From the NCBI GenBank assembly GCA_024400635.1, contig JAKSMI010000001.1, positions 505,534-569,533 on the forward strand: a stretch of DNA of 64,000 bases. The letters are read 5' to 3'. The notes beneath the pieces were generated by a model. It saw only the letters and a list, made by a program, of their open reading frames with translations, did no database searches and was not told the DNA's origin. The first letter of the stretch is position 1; each line of letters starts with the position of its first letter. Of the stretch, positions 51,444 through 61,900 are shown piece after piece. The stretch comes from Bacteroidales bacterium. Its GTDB lineage: Bacteria > Bacteroidota > Bacteroidia > Bacteroidales > WCHB1-69. The position numbers were made by a program, and so were the translations under genes.

Positions 51444-52058
51444 ATGATGAAAAAAAGTAAATTCTGTCATTTCTTAACCAAAATCATGGGATTTCGCATT
51501 GATACCGTCAACCTTCCTAAAGATAAAAAATACGTTTTGGTATTTGTGCCGCACACCAGCCTCAGCGATTTTCCCGTCGGCTGGCTTGCCCTAAAGGCCA
51601 TGGGAGTCAAGACCGCCTTTGTGATGAAAAAAGAGGCTTTCTTTTTTCCAGTCAAATATTTGTTCAAAGCTATGGGGGCCATTCCCATTGACCGGCAACA
51701 TGGAGCTCGTTTTCCTGAAATGGCAGCCGAAATCATCAAAAACGAAGAGCAAATTGCCTTCCTGATTTCGCCCGAAGGCACCCGCAAACGCGTCGAAAGG
51801 TGGAAACGCGGCTTTTACCGCATCGCTCAATTGGCTGATGTTCCAATATATTTAGGACATCTTGACTACCGCAGCAAAACCGCTGGTATCGGTCCAAAAA
51901 TCGAACCATCAGGCGATTACGAAGCCGATTTACAAAAAATCATGCCCTATTACTATGGCATGCAGGGACTGAATAAAGGACAATTCAATTTTGAAAACGA
52001 GCCATACGCTCACCCCGCATGGCTGAAAAAGAAAAAAGATTTTTATGTTACCGATTGA
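51444..52058 (+). CDS. Lysophospholipid/glycerol acyltransferase family protein
   Basis: A 204-residue acyltransferase of the PlsC superfamily. The catalytic HX4D is PHTSLSDF, and the substrate loop is SPEGTRKRVERWKRGF. There is no clear membrane anchor. Acceptor unknown. The last 14 bases overlap the next gene. Confidence 0.85.
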   Translation: MMKKSKFCHFLTKIMGFRIDTVNLPKDKKYVLVFVPHTSLSDFPVGWLALKAMGVKTAFVMKKEAFFFPVKYLFKAMGAIPIDRQHGARFPEMAAEIIKNEEQIAFLISPEGTRKRVERWKRGFYRIAQLADVPIYLGHLDYRSKTAGIGPKIEPSGDYEADLQKIMPYYYGMQGLNKGQFNFENEPYAHPAWLKKKKDFYVTD

Positions 52059-53493
52059 TACTGACATCCTGCTGAAAATGGCAGAAAACCACTGCCACCA
52101 AACCGTCCGCCGAATTGAGAAAATCCCGCAGTCCGGCTCCGTTCGCTTATATTTCCGCATCTATCTTGAAGATGAAACCACGCTGATGGGCGTCTTCAAT
52201 GACGATGTGTCCGAAAATCGGGCTTTCTTCGAATATACCCGATTTTTCGCTTCACAAGGTGTCAACGTCCCCCAACTTTTAACCATTCACGAAAACGAAA
52301 AATATTACCTGCTTAACGACCTGGGAAACGAAACATTGTTCTCTTTCCTGACACGACATCGCAACGGCCAACAACTCACTCCAGAAATCATCGACTTTTA
52401 TAAAAAAACCATTACACAACTGCCCCTTATTCAACTCTCTGGAAGAAAAGGCTTTGATTTTTCAAAAGCTTATCCCCGGGCTGCCTTTGACCGACAATCG
52501 ATGCAATGGGACCTAAACTATTTCAAATATTATTTCGTCAAACTGGCAAAAATCACTTTCGATGAACAAAAGTTGGAAGATGATTTTCAAACTTTGATGA
52601 ACTTTCTGCTGCAATGCGAAGACGATTTCTTCCTTTATCGAGATTTTCAATCAAGAAATATCATGATTCATCAGAATCAAGTTTATTTCATTGATTATCA
52701 AGGAGGAAGGAAAGGTTCCTATTTTTACGACATCGCTTCTTTGCTTTTCGATGGCAAAGCCGACCTGTCTTTTGAAGACAGAGAAAACTTCTTAGACTTC
52801 TATCTATCTGAATTACAAAAACATATTACTGTCGATACAAAACTTTTCAGAAAGCGTTTTTATGCTTTTGCCCTGATTCGCATCATGCAGGCTATGGGGG
52901 CTTACGGCTATCGCGGCTATTTTGAGAAGAAAAGTCATTTCTTGCAGAGCATTCCCTTTGCCATGACGAATATCAAATATTTGATTGCAGAAGACAGATT
53001 GCCTGAAGACATTAATTATCTGAAAAACATATTGTATCAATTAACTTTAGTGGACTGGACTTTCTACACTGGAGGAAAGGCTCCCGACAAGAATGACACT
53101 CGTTTGAAAGTATTGGTACAGAGTTTCTCATACAAGAAAGGCATTCCGCAAGATCCCAGCGAAAATGGCGGCGGCTTTGTTTTCGATTGCCGCAGTTTGC
53201 CCAATCCAGGACGCGAACCGCAGTACCGCACCTTCACCGGCAAGGATGCCTGCGTAATTGATTATATGAACAATTATGCTGAAACTGAACGCTTTGCCAA
53301 TCTTTTGAACGACATCATGGATGGTGCTGTAGATAATTATATTGAAAGAGGATTTACTCATCTGATGGCCAGTTGTGGCTGCACGGGTGGACAACATCGC
53401 TCTGTGTTTTTTGCCGAAAGCATTGCTCGTCACCTGAAAGGAAAATATCCTGACATTGTCGTAGAATTACGACATCGCGATTGTCCATACTAA
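52045..53493 (+). CDS. Fusion of AmgK-like sugar kinase and RapZ C-terminal domain
   Basis: A 482-residue two-domain protein. Residues about 1-330 form an aminoglycoside-phosphotransferase-type kinase closest in pattern to AmgK: LLNDLGNETLF, LYRDFQSRNIMIHQ (catalytic loop), VYFIDYQGGRKGS (metal Asp). AmgK phosphorylates MurNAc/GlcNAc at the anomeric position. Residues about 350-482 match the RapZ C-terminal domain: FVFDCRSLPNPGREPQYR and SCGCTGGQHRSVFFAE. In E. coli that domain binds glucosamine 6-phosphate and a small RNA. The RapZ P-loop domain is absent. Confidence 0.82.
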   Translation: MLPIDTDILLKMAENHCHQTVRRIEKIPQSGSVRLYFRIYLEDETTLMGVFNDDVSENRAFFEYTRFFASQGVNVPQLLTIHENEKYYLLNDLGNETLFSFLTRHRNGQQLTPEIIDFYKKTITQLPLIQLSGRKGFDFSKAYPRAAFDRQSMQWDLNYFKYYFVKLAKITFDEQKLEDDFQTLMNFLLQCEDDFFLYRDFQSRNIMIHQNQVYFIDYQGGRKGSYFYDIASLLFDGKADLSFEDRENFLDFYLSELQKHITVDTKLFRKRFYAFALIRIMQAMGAYGYRGYFEKKSHFLQSIPFAMTNIKYLIAEDRLPEDINYLKNILYQLTLVDWTFYTGGKAPDKNDTRLKVLVQSFSYKKGIPQDPSENGGGFVFDCRSLPNPGREPQYRTFTGKDACVIDYMNNYAETERFANLLNDIMDGAVDNYIERGFTHLMASCGCTGGQHRSVFFAESIARHLKGKYPDIVVELRHRDCPY

Positions 53494-53518
53494 TAGTCTG
53501 ATTCCCAATCTATCACTA

Positions 53519-55969
53519 ATGATCTATCCTTCCACTTTTGAAGAAAAAATAGGTTTCGACCAGATTAGAACCCTGCTGGAAAAACACTGCGTGAGTTCTA
53601 TGGGCCACGAATGGGTGCATCAACTGGTGTGTTCGCACGACTTTGAAGAAATTAAATGCAGTCTTGAGGAAACCGAAGAGTTTCGCCAGATTTTGCTTTT
53701 CGACGATGCTTTCCCCGCTCAGGATTTTTACGACTTGCGAGAAGTTTTGTCCAGAATTCGTATCGACGGCACCTTCATTGAATTAGATGAATTGGCGGCT
53801 TTAAGAGCTTTTATCAATGCCGTTCTTCAGGTTTTTGTCTATTTTAAAATCAAAAACGAAGAAGAAAAATACCCACATTTGTGGCAGATAAGTCAGGATA
53901 TAATTCCTGAAAAAGGACTTTTGGAAGCCATCAACAAGATTTTGGATCCCAAAGGGCAGCTGCGCGACAATGCTTCTGACGAGTTGCGACGCATCAAAAG
54001 CGAAATTAACCGCATTTCCGCTGACGCCGACCGCCGCATCCGCAAACTGTTGAACGTAGCCAAACAAGACGGAATCACTAAGGATGATGCCGAAATGACC
54101 GTCAGAAACGGCCGCTTGTGCATTCCTGTTTCAGCTCAATTCAAGCGCCGGCTCAAAGGTTTCATCCACGACGAATCGGCTACGGGCCAGACGGTTTTCA
54201 TCGAGCCTGCCGAAGTATTCGATGCCAACAACGAAATCAAGGATTTGCTCAACGCACAGCACCGCGAAATCATTCGTATCCTTACCGAAATCTCCTCTCA
54301 GATAAGACCTTCCATCGACAATCTGCTGCTCGGCCATCAATTTTTAGGAAAAATAGATTTCATCCGCGCCAAAGCCTTATTTGCCATAGACATCGATGCC
54401 TGCAAACCTCATCTTCATAACCAATGCATATTGAACTGGCACAAAGCCATTCATCCTTTGTTGCTCCTCAACTTCAAAGGAACAGGGAAAAAGGTTCAGC
54501 CACTGGATATCAAGTTAATTAATGATGAAAGGATTCTGATTATTTCCGGCCCGAATGCTGGTGGAAAATCTGTTTGCCTAAAAAGCATCGGATTGTTGCA
54601 ATATATGCTTCAATGCGGTCTATTGGTTTCATTATCAGATATTTCTGATATGGGCATATTCCAACATTTCTTTATCGACATGGGCGATGAACAGTCGATA
54701 GAAAATGACCTGAGTACCTACAGTTCGCACTTGACAAATGCAAAAGTGATGGTGGAGCATTTGGATGAGCAATCGCTGTTTTTGATAGACGAATTCGGTT
54801 CCGGAACCGACCCGCTTCCCGGTGGGGCAATGGCAGAGTCGTTGCTGGAAGCAATGTACGACAAGGGTGCTTTCGGCGTTATCACGACGCACTATGGCAA
54901 CTTGAAGCTCTTCCCCGACACGCACAAGCAGGCCGTCAATGGGGCTATGCTGTTTGACATGTCGGCAATGAAGCCTCTCTTCAAGTTGAAAATGGGAAAA
55001 CCTGGCAGTTCTTTCACTTATGAAATTGCCCGTGAAATCGGACTGCCACAAAGCATCATCGACAATGCCATCAGCAAAACAGGCACCGCCCAAATCGATT
55101 ACGAAAAGAAATTAGAACAGATTGAAACCGAAAAATTGGAAATCGATAAGATGCTGCGCCTCGTCAACTCGGCGGATGACCAATTGGCGAAAATCATCGA
55201 AGAATATGGCGAGAAATTTTCGGAATTGGAAAAACACCGCAAAGATATCATTCAGAAAGCGAAAAACCAAGCCAATAGCATCGTAGAATCTGCCAATAAA
55301 ATCATTGAAAAGACCATCCGCGAAATCAAAGAGCACAAAGCGGATGCCGTGAAGACCAAAGCAGCAAGACAGAATATTTCCAAGTTGAAAGAAGATTTGG
55401 CAAAAGAAGTGGAATCCATTGAAAATGAAGAAGTTCTAAAACCCATTATTCCCATTCACAAGCCCCAAACGCTAGCTAAAAAAGCTGTTGATGTCTTCGA
55501 TGAGCCTCTGAAAGTTGGTGATTCGGTATTCATGGCAGACACGCAAATTGTGGGTGAAGTCACTCAATTGAATGGCGAGGATGTCACCATTTCCTTCAAT
55601 TCCGTTTCCTTCCGCACAACCAAGAGCAAGGTCACAAAAATCAGCAAGCGCGAGGCCCGCAGCGTCAAACGTGGCGTTCGCTTCGATGGTGGCACTTTGT
55701 CGGACGTAATGAACAAAAAAGTGGCCCAATTCAACCCAAATCTCGACATGCGGGGAATGCGTGCCGACGAAGCTTTGCAAGCCCTCGAACCCTATATTGA
55801 CGAAGCCGTTCTACTCGGCATTAAACAAGTGAAACTGCTTCACGGCAAAGGCAACGGCATCCTACGCCATGTCATCCGCCAGTATTTGGCAAAACGCAAG
55901 GAAGTGAAAACATTCTGCGACGAAGCCATCGAATTGGGTGGAACTGGCATCACCGTTGTATCGCTGTAA
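53519..55969 (+). CDS. mutS2: MutS2 family ATPase/endonuclease
   Basis: An 816-residue protein. It has the MutS-like core and lever (about 1-320), an ATPase with Walker A GPNAGGKS (344-351) and DEFGSGTDPLPGG, a long coiled coil (about 520-640), and a C-terminal Smr nuclease domain with LDMRGMRADEAL and LLHGKGNGILR. MutS2 suppresses recombination or rescues collided ribosomes in other bacteria. The mismatch-binding N-terminal domain of MutS is absent, as expected. Confidence 0.95.
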   Translation: MIYPSTFEEKIGFDQIRTLLEKHCVSSMGHEWVHQLVCSHDFEEIKCSLEETEEFRQILLFDDAFPAQDFYDLREVLSRIRIDGTFIELDELAALRAFINAVLQVFVYFKIKNEEEKYPHLWQISQDIIPEKGLLEAINKILDPKGQLRDNASDELRRIKSEINRISADADRRIRKLLNVAKQDGITKDDAEMTVRNGRLCIPVSAQFKRRLKGFIHDESATGQTVFIEPAEVFDANNEIKDLLNAQHREIIRILTEISSQIRPSIDNLLLGHQFLGKIDFIRAKALFAIDIDACKPHLHNQCILNWHKAIHPLLLLNFKGTGKKVQPLDIKLINDERILIISGPNAGGKSVCLKSIGLLQYMLQCGLLVSLSDISDMGIFQHFFIDMGDEQSIENDLSTYSSHLTNAKVMVEHLDEQSLFLIDEFGSGTDPLPGGAMAESLLEAMYDKGAFGVITTHYGNLKLFPDTHKQAVNGAMLFDMSAMKPLFKLKMGKPGSSFTYEIAREIGLPQSIIDNAISKTGTAQIDYEKKLEQIETEKLEIDKMLRLVNSADDQLAKIIEEYGEKFSELEKHRKDIIQKAKNQANSIVESANKIIEKTIREIKEHKADAVKTKAARQNISKLKEDLAKEVESIENEEVLKPIIPIHKPQTLAKKAVDVFDEPLKVGDSVFMADTQIVGEVTQLNGEDVTISFNSVSFRTTKSKVTKISKREARSVKRGVRFDGGTLSDVMNKKVAQFNPNLDMRGMRADEALQALEPYIDEAVLLGIKQVKLLHGKGNGILRHVIRQYLAKRKEVKTFCDEAIELGGTGITVVSL

Positions 55970-55992
55970 GATTTATATTGTAATTTTTTCAT

Positions 55993-56000
55993 TATCTTTG
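55993..56000 (+). promoter_or_regulatory. -7 element of gldD
   Basis: TATCTTTG is an exact TAnnTTTG, 19 bases before the ATG at 56019 and just after the mutS2 stop. Confidence 0.6.
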
Positions 56001-56018
56001 CCTGACTTTTTTAAGAAT

Positions 56019-56609
56019 ATGAAAATGAAAGATATCAAATTTATCTTGCTATTAATCTGCATATTAACTTTGGCATCCTGCGGACATAAAACCAAGCAGT
56101 ATACGCCAAAACCCAAGGGCTATTTCCGCATCGACTTGCCCGAACCATCCTACGTCAACCTTGACACGATTTTGCCATTTTCCATGGACATTTCAGCCAT
56201 AGCCGAGGCACACATTACGCCCAAAGATTCTGGAAAAATCTGGCTCGATTTGTATTATCCTCAATTCTCTGCAGAACTGAAAATGACCTACTTTCCAGTG
56301 CATAACAATATGAGAGACAGAATGATACAAGAACAGGAAATGGTTCATTTCCATTATATTAAAGCCGACGATGTTGAATATTCCATTATCAGCGACCCAC
56401 AAAGCCACATGATGGGACAAATTTACGACATTGCCGGCGCAGATGTTGCCACTCCCTTCCAATTCTGGGTTAGTGACAGCACTCAACATTTTCTGCGAGG
56501 TTCCTTGTATTTCAATTTCCCTCCCAACAACGATTCCATTCAGCCCATCATAGATTTCCTACGCAACGACTTGCTGCAAATGGTCAACACTTTGGAATGG
56601 AAAAACTAA
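56019..56609 (+). CDS. gldD: Gliding motility lipoprotein GldD
   Basis: A 196-residue predicted lipoprotein with signal ending LASC. The mature part has YTPKPKGYFRIDLPEPSY, QFWVSDSTQHFLRGSLYFN and DSIQPIIDFLRNDL, which are GldD hallmarks. GldD is required for gliding and Type IX secretion in Flavobacterium, and is present in non-gliding Bacteroidales too. The ATG at 56019 was chosen because the longer frame overlaps mutS2 and lacks the signal at its start. Confidence 0.88.
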   Translation: MKMKDIKFILLLICILTLASCGHKTKQYTPKPKGYFRIDLPEPSYVNLDTILPFSMDISAIAEAHITPKDSGKIWLDLYYPQFSAELKMTYFPVHNNMRDRMIQEQEMVHFHYIKADDVEYSIISDPQSHMMGQIYDIAGADVATPFQFWVSDSTQHFLRGSLYFNFPPNNDSIQPIIDFLRNDLLQMVNTLEWKN

Positions 56610-56636
56610 ATTCGTCATTCTTGATGATTCTAAATC

Positions 56637-58112
56637 ATGGTCAATATGGCAAAACAAAATCTCAATCAGGCGCAAAATCTTAAGCAGCAACAAATTACAT
56701 CGCAGCAAACGGTGCAACTGATGCGGCTTGTTGAGATGTCCAATCTTGACCTTGAGCAGGAAATCATCAAGACTGTTGACGAAAATCCAGCCTTGGAATT
56801 GGATCAGGAAAGAATTGATGATGAAAATTCCATACACCAAGTTGATGAAAATTTCGATGAAAATGATGATCAGAATGGAGATCCTTTTGACAGCGAATTC
56901 TTTGACAAGGACGAATTTGAGGATGACATTCCCGACTATCGTTTATACGCCAACAACCAATCACGAGATGAAGAAAGAACCGAGCGTGTGGTAGTTTTCT
57001 CCGATTCTTTGCAGGAAAAACTAATGCAGCAATTGGGCGAGCTAAATATCAGTCAAAGAGAATTCGAAATTGGCGAATACATCATTGGGAATCTCGATGA
57101 TGACGGTTATTTGCACCGTGATAGTCAAGCCATTTCCAACGAACTGCTCTTCAACAACAATCTTCAAGTTTCGGCAGCTGAAGTGGAGCAGGTTATAGTT
57201 GACTGCATCCAAGAACTTGAACCAGCCGGCATCGGGGCCCGTAACCTACAAGAATGTTTATTGATACAACTGCGCCACAACGATGAAACTGAAGAAGTTG
57301 AACTGGCTAAGGAAATTCTAACCCACCACTTTGAATCTTTTTCTAAAAAACAATATGACAAGATAATCAAATCAATGAATATCAGCGATTTGGAATTCAA
57401 ATCCGCATTATCGGAAATAAAAAAATTACAAGCATTTCCAGCACATGACGATTCAATCATCGAAAAGCAAAGTGCAATGATTGTCCCCGACTTTATCGTC
57501 GGCATTCATGAAGGGAAACTTGAACTTTCACTCAATAATTCCTATCTGCCGAAGGCAAAAATTTATCCTGACTTCAAAAAAGAATATCATTTTTTAAGTC
57601 ATGAAAAAAACGAAAAGCTCCGTACGGATGCAGAGAAATTTTTGAAAGAAAATCTCGCTGATGCTCAGAATTTTATCAATATGCTCTCGCTACGCGAGAT
57701 GATTTTGTACAACACCATGCTGGCCATCATGCGACGCCAGGAAAAATATTTTCTCTCAGGAAACGAACTTGAGTTAAAGCCAATGATTTTGAAAGACATA
57801 GCCGAAGATGTCAAACTCGATATATCTACGGTTTCAAGGGTTACCTGTTGCAAATACGTGCAGACATTTTTCGGTACGATTTTACTGAAGAATCTATTCT
57901 CTGAAGCTTTGGGCGAAGATGACATTTCATCGAAAGCTGTAAAAAAAATCCTATCGGAAATGATTGAAAGCGAAGACAAAAGCAAGCCCTTGGGCGATGA
58001 ACAATTGTCAGAAATGCTAAAAGAACAAGGTTTTGACATTGCCCGCAGGACAGTGGCAAAATATCGCGAACAGTTAGGCTATTCGGTGGCAAGACTTCGC
58101 AAAGAAATTTAA
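56637..58112 (+). CDS. rpoN: RNA polymerase sigma-54 factor
   Basis: A 491-residue protein with all sigma-54 regions. It has a Gln/Leu-rich activator-binding region I (about 1-55, LKQQQITSQQTVQLMRLVEM), an acidic region II (about 56-105), a core-binding domain, the HTH around DISTVSRVTCCKYV, and the RpoN box ARRTVAKYRE (469-478). It needs enhancer-binding ATPases, none of which is in this window. The ATG at 56646 is an alternative start. Confidence 0.95.
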   Translation: MVNMAKQNLNQAQNLKQQQITSQQTVQLMRLVEMSNLDLEQEIIKTVDENPALELDQERIDDENSIHQVDENFDENDDQNGDPFDSEFFDKDEFEDDIPDYRLYANNQSRDEERTERVVVFSDSLQEKLMQQLGELNISQREFEIGEYIIGNLDDDGYLHRDSQAISNELLFNNNLQVSAAEVEQVIVDCIQELEPAGIGARNLQECLLIQLRHNDETEEVELAKEILTHHFESFSKKQYDKIIKSMNISDLEFKSALSEIKKLQAFPAHDDSIIEKQSAMIVPDFIVGIHEGKLELSLNNSYLPKAKIYPDFKKEYHFLSHEKNEKLRTDAEKFLKENLADAQNFINMLSLREMILYNTMLAIMRRQEKYFLSGNELELKPMILKDIAEDVKLDISTVSRVTCCKYVQTFFGTILLKNLFSEALGEDDISSKAVKKILSEMIESEDKSKPLGDEQLSEMLKEQGFDIARRTVAKYREQLGYSVARLRKEI

Positions 58113-58123
58113 TGTAAAATATC

Positions 58124-58849
58124 ATGTGTCAAGCAAATACAGAGTGGTTGAGTAGAACTGAGCTTCTTTATGGAGCTGAAAAGTTAAAACGCCTACAGCA
58201 GGCTCACGTGTTAGTCGTTGGAATTGGTGGTGTTGGTGCATACGCTGTCGAGCAACTGGGTAGAGCCGGCATCGGCGAAATGACACTTGTAGATGCTGAC
58301 AACGTAGAATTGACCAACCTCAACCGACAGTTGCCCGCTCTACATTCAACCTTGGGAAAACCCAAAGTTGAAGTTATGTGCCAACGCCTCTATGACATCA
58401 ACCCAGACATTAAATTACACCCAGTTCACGAATTTCTCCGTGACGAACGAACCATTGAGCTGCTTTCCTCAACGCATTTCGATTACGTGGTGGATGCCAT
58501 TGACTCGCTTTCTCCGAAAGTATATTTGATTTATCACTCCCTACAGCAACAATTGCCCTTGGTTTCGGTAATGGGTGCTGGCGGAAAAATCGACCCATCA
58601 TTAGTACAAGTTGCCGACATCAAGAAAACGCACCAGTGCAAACTCGCTCATGCCATCCGCAAGAGGCTACATCGTATGGGCATCACCACAGGTTTTAAAG
58701 CGGTGTTCTCACCTGAGCCCGTCAACGAAGATGCCATCCTCATTGATGCCGACCCGGAAATCAACAAACTGTCAACAGTGGGAACGGTTTCCTACATGCC
58801 CGCTATCTTCGGTTGCCACGCCGCCGCCACCGTCATCAACGACCTGTAA
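58124..58849 (+). CDS. tcdA: tRNA threonylcarbamoyladenosine dehydratase TcdA
   Basis: A 241-residue E1-like enzyme that cyclises t6A37 in tRNA. Seen are VLVVGIGGVGAYAVEQLGR (ATP site), LVDADNVELTNLNRQ, VVDAIDSLSPK and a C-terminal VSYMPAIFGCHAA. Length and order fit TcdA rather than MoeB or ThiF, which carry rhodanese or other partners. Confidence 0.9.
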   Translation: MCQANTEWLSRTELLYGAEKLKRLQQAHVLVVGIGGVGAYAVEQLGRAGIGEMTLVDADNVELTNLNRQLPALHSTLGKPKVEVMCQRLYDINPDIKLHPVHEFLRDERTIELLSSTHFDYVVDAIDSLSPKVYLIYHSLQQQLPLVSVMGAGGKIDPSLVQVADIKKTHQCKLAHAIRKRLHRMGITTGFKAVFSPEPVNEDAILIDADPEINKLSTVGTVSYMPAIFGCHAAATVINDL

Positions 58850-58917
58850 ATCATTAAACTTACATTTTATATAGTCGTCAAATAATTTCTATTTGAAACG
58901 AAAATAAAATCTCAATT

Positions 58918-61900
58918 ATGAAAAAAATATTTTTAACCATAATGATTATCGCCATGGCGATTATTTCCTCATCAGCACAACAATCAGTTAAAGACATTGC
59001 CCAATTGCTGAAATCGTATGAACGGATTTTGCAACAATATGACGAAGGTGCTGATTCAGTTTATAAATCAATAAATCGACAGATTAATAAACAAAAAGAC
59101 AACGCTGCCAATAGTGCAATCTGGCATAGTTGCATGGCTCAATTTTTAATGAACTATTATAACGAAAACCAGTGGAAAATTATGGACCGCACAGCATTGG
59201 CTGAGGAAGGAACAGACGCTGATTTCAAGACTTGGGATGCCAAGACTTTTCTAAAACAGGCTACCAATCATTATTTGAAGTCCATTGAAAATGAAGATTT
59301 AATCAAATATAACATTCAAGATTTTATAGAAATCTTGGATACCAATTACAACATGAAATTTATTTTATCGGCTAAATACAGACCTTCTTTATATGATTTC
59401 CTCGCATTTCGCGTTATTGATGCCTTGTCAAATACGAGACAATTCAATCCTATTGTTTCTGATTTCACTTACAACAATGATTATTTTTCTGAAAATCAAA
59501 ATTTTATAAATATAAAAATCAATTCTGAAAATCAATATTGCCCTGAATATATCATACTGAAAACTTTACAGCGACTCACCCGATTGCATTTACAAGATAA
59601 CAGTTTTAAATCGCTTATTTACATTACTTTAAATCGTTATCAATGGCTTACAAACCATTTCAGCAACAGCGAACTTTCATCCATTTATCTTGAAGCCTTA
59701 TCAAGTCTGGAAAAACAATATGAAAATCAAGATGGCTATGAACAAATTGCCTACGCATTAGGTGATTTTTATAGAACCAGAGGTGACAAATACGATAAAA
59801 ACGAACATCCTGAATACCTCAAGGACTATGTAACGGCCATCGACTGGTATCAGAAGGCCATCAATGCAGCGCCCAACAGCATTGAAGCCAACAATGCCCA
59901 TTCTAAAATTGAAAAGCTCAAATCTGCCGATTTGAGCTTTAAGATTAGTACATACCTGCCCGCACATCGTTCCAATCTGATGAATATCATTTACAAAAAT
60001 TGCAAATCAACATTTTTACAGATTTATGCCATTTCTGAAAAGGAATTCAATGACTACAGAAATATTGAATCACAAATCAAAACATTAGAGAAAAAGACAC
60101 CGGTTTGGCAAAAAGAAATAACACTACCCGACGATGGATTATATAGAGAAAAAGAAGGCTATCTTATGCTTCCTGAATTGGAACACGGCCATTATTTAAT
60201 AGTAACATCACCAACTAAAAAAATTGACATCACGCATATTGCCTATAACTTTATTCAAATTTCAAGCTTTGGCGCCACCTGGAAACATAATGACGACCAA
60301 TTGGAAATATTAGTATTTGACTGCCTCAGTGGGAAACCCATTAATGGAGCAAAAATCAATGTAAGCATTAGTCAAAACTACAATAAAAAGCAAGTGCAAA
60401 ATCAAGTTTTGCAAAGTGATGTCAATGGCAAATGCATCATTCCTATTCAAAATCAAAGATATGTCAGTGTAACCGCACAACACAAGGGATGTTCTATTGA
60501 AGTATTTGATAATCATTATTTTTATGATAATAAATCATCAAATAAATCTTTTGAACACATCTTCTTGTTCACGGATAGGGAAATCTATCGTCCTGGACAA
60601 ACCATCTATTTCAAGGGCATCATTTCGGAAGAGGAGCGTGAAAATGGGGAAACGAAACTTCAGCGACTGCTCGCATACAAGAGTGTCAAAGTCACATTAA
60701 AAGATGCCAATTATCAAGATATCAACGAGATAACACTGACAAGTAATGAATATGGTTCATTTTTCGGCAGTTTTGTTTTGCCAGAAAATGTGTTGACTGG
60801 CCGATTCACATTGCAAACCGACAAGCAATCTCGTACCATTCAAGTAGAAGAATACAAACGCCCCACTTTTGAAATCACTTTCGAGCAACCCAAGAGCAGC
60901 TTCAAGCTCGGACAAGAAGTTGAAATTGAAGGTGATGCAAAAGCCTACGCTGGTTATGGCATTGCTGGTGCCACCGTGAAATACAACATTACCAGAAAGG
61001 CAATTTTCCGCTGGTGGAGCTGGTGGCATCCACAGGTTCCAAAAGCTGAAATTGCCCATGGCGAAGTGATAGCTGACGACAACGGCCACTTCAAAATCAA
61101 TTTTGAAGCCAAAGACGTTCCGACGGCCAACAAATACAATCCGCTTTACCTTTTTGAAGTCAAAGCCGTCGTAACCGACATCAACGGAGAAACGCACGAA
61201 GCATCTACCACATTAAGAATCAGCAAGATAGCTTTGCAGATTGAAGCTGAAATTCCGGAAACGGTCGAAAGCGGACAAAATGCCCGATTTTCGGCCAAAC
61301 TGACCAATCTTGCCGGCAAAACACAAAACGGACAGATTCACTATACCATTGAAGCCTTGGCAACGCCCGAACAATACCTGAATCCGTGCCCTGAAGCCGA
61401 CCTGTTCCTCTCCGACTCGGATCAAATGATTAAGCAATTGCCATTCTACGATTTGCAAAATCAAAAAGATTTTCATCAGTGGAAAGTACTAAAATTAGTT
61501 AATTCCGGAGACATCAATTCATCTGATTCATCAGCATTAATTATTGAAAATCTGAAAAAATTCGCCGAAGGCTACTATAAAATCACCTTGACGGCTGAAG
61601 ATAATGAACAAAACAAGGTCGAAAATAGCTTTTTCCTGCTGGTTTACCAACAAAACAGCAACAAATGCGCTGTCTATGAACCCATTTTTATCGAAAAAAC
61701 AGACAAAAAAGCTGCAGAAGTTGGCGATATCATCCATTTTACCATTGGTTCATATCTAAAAGATGCCAATATTCTGCTTGAAATCAGCTCAAATGGGACA
61801 TTAATTGAATCTCGTTGGGTAAAATGCAATCGTGGAAAATTCGATTACAGTTATAAAGTGGAAGAAAAAGACCTTGGAATTATTAAGATTTCTGCATTTT

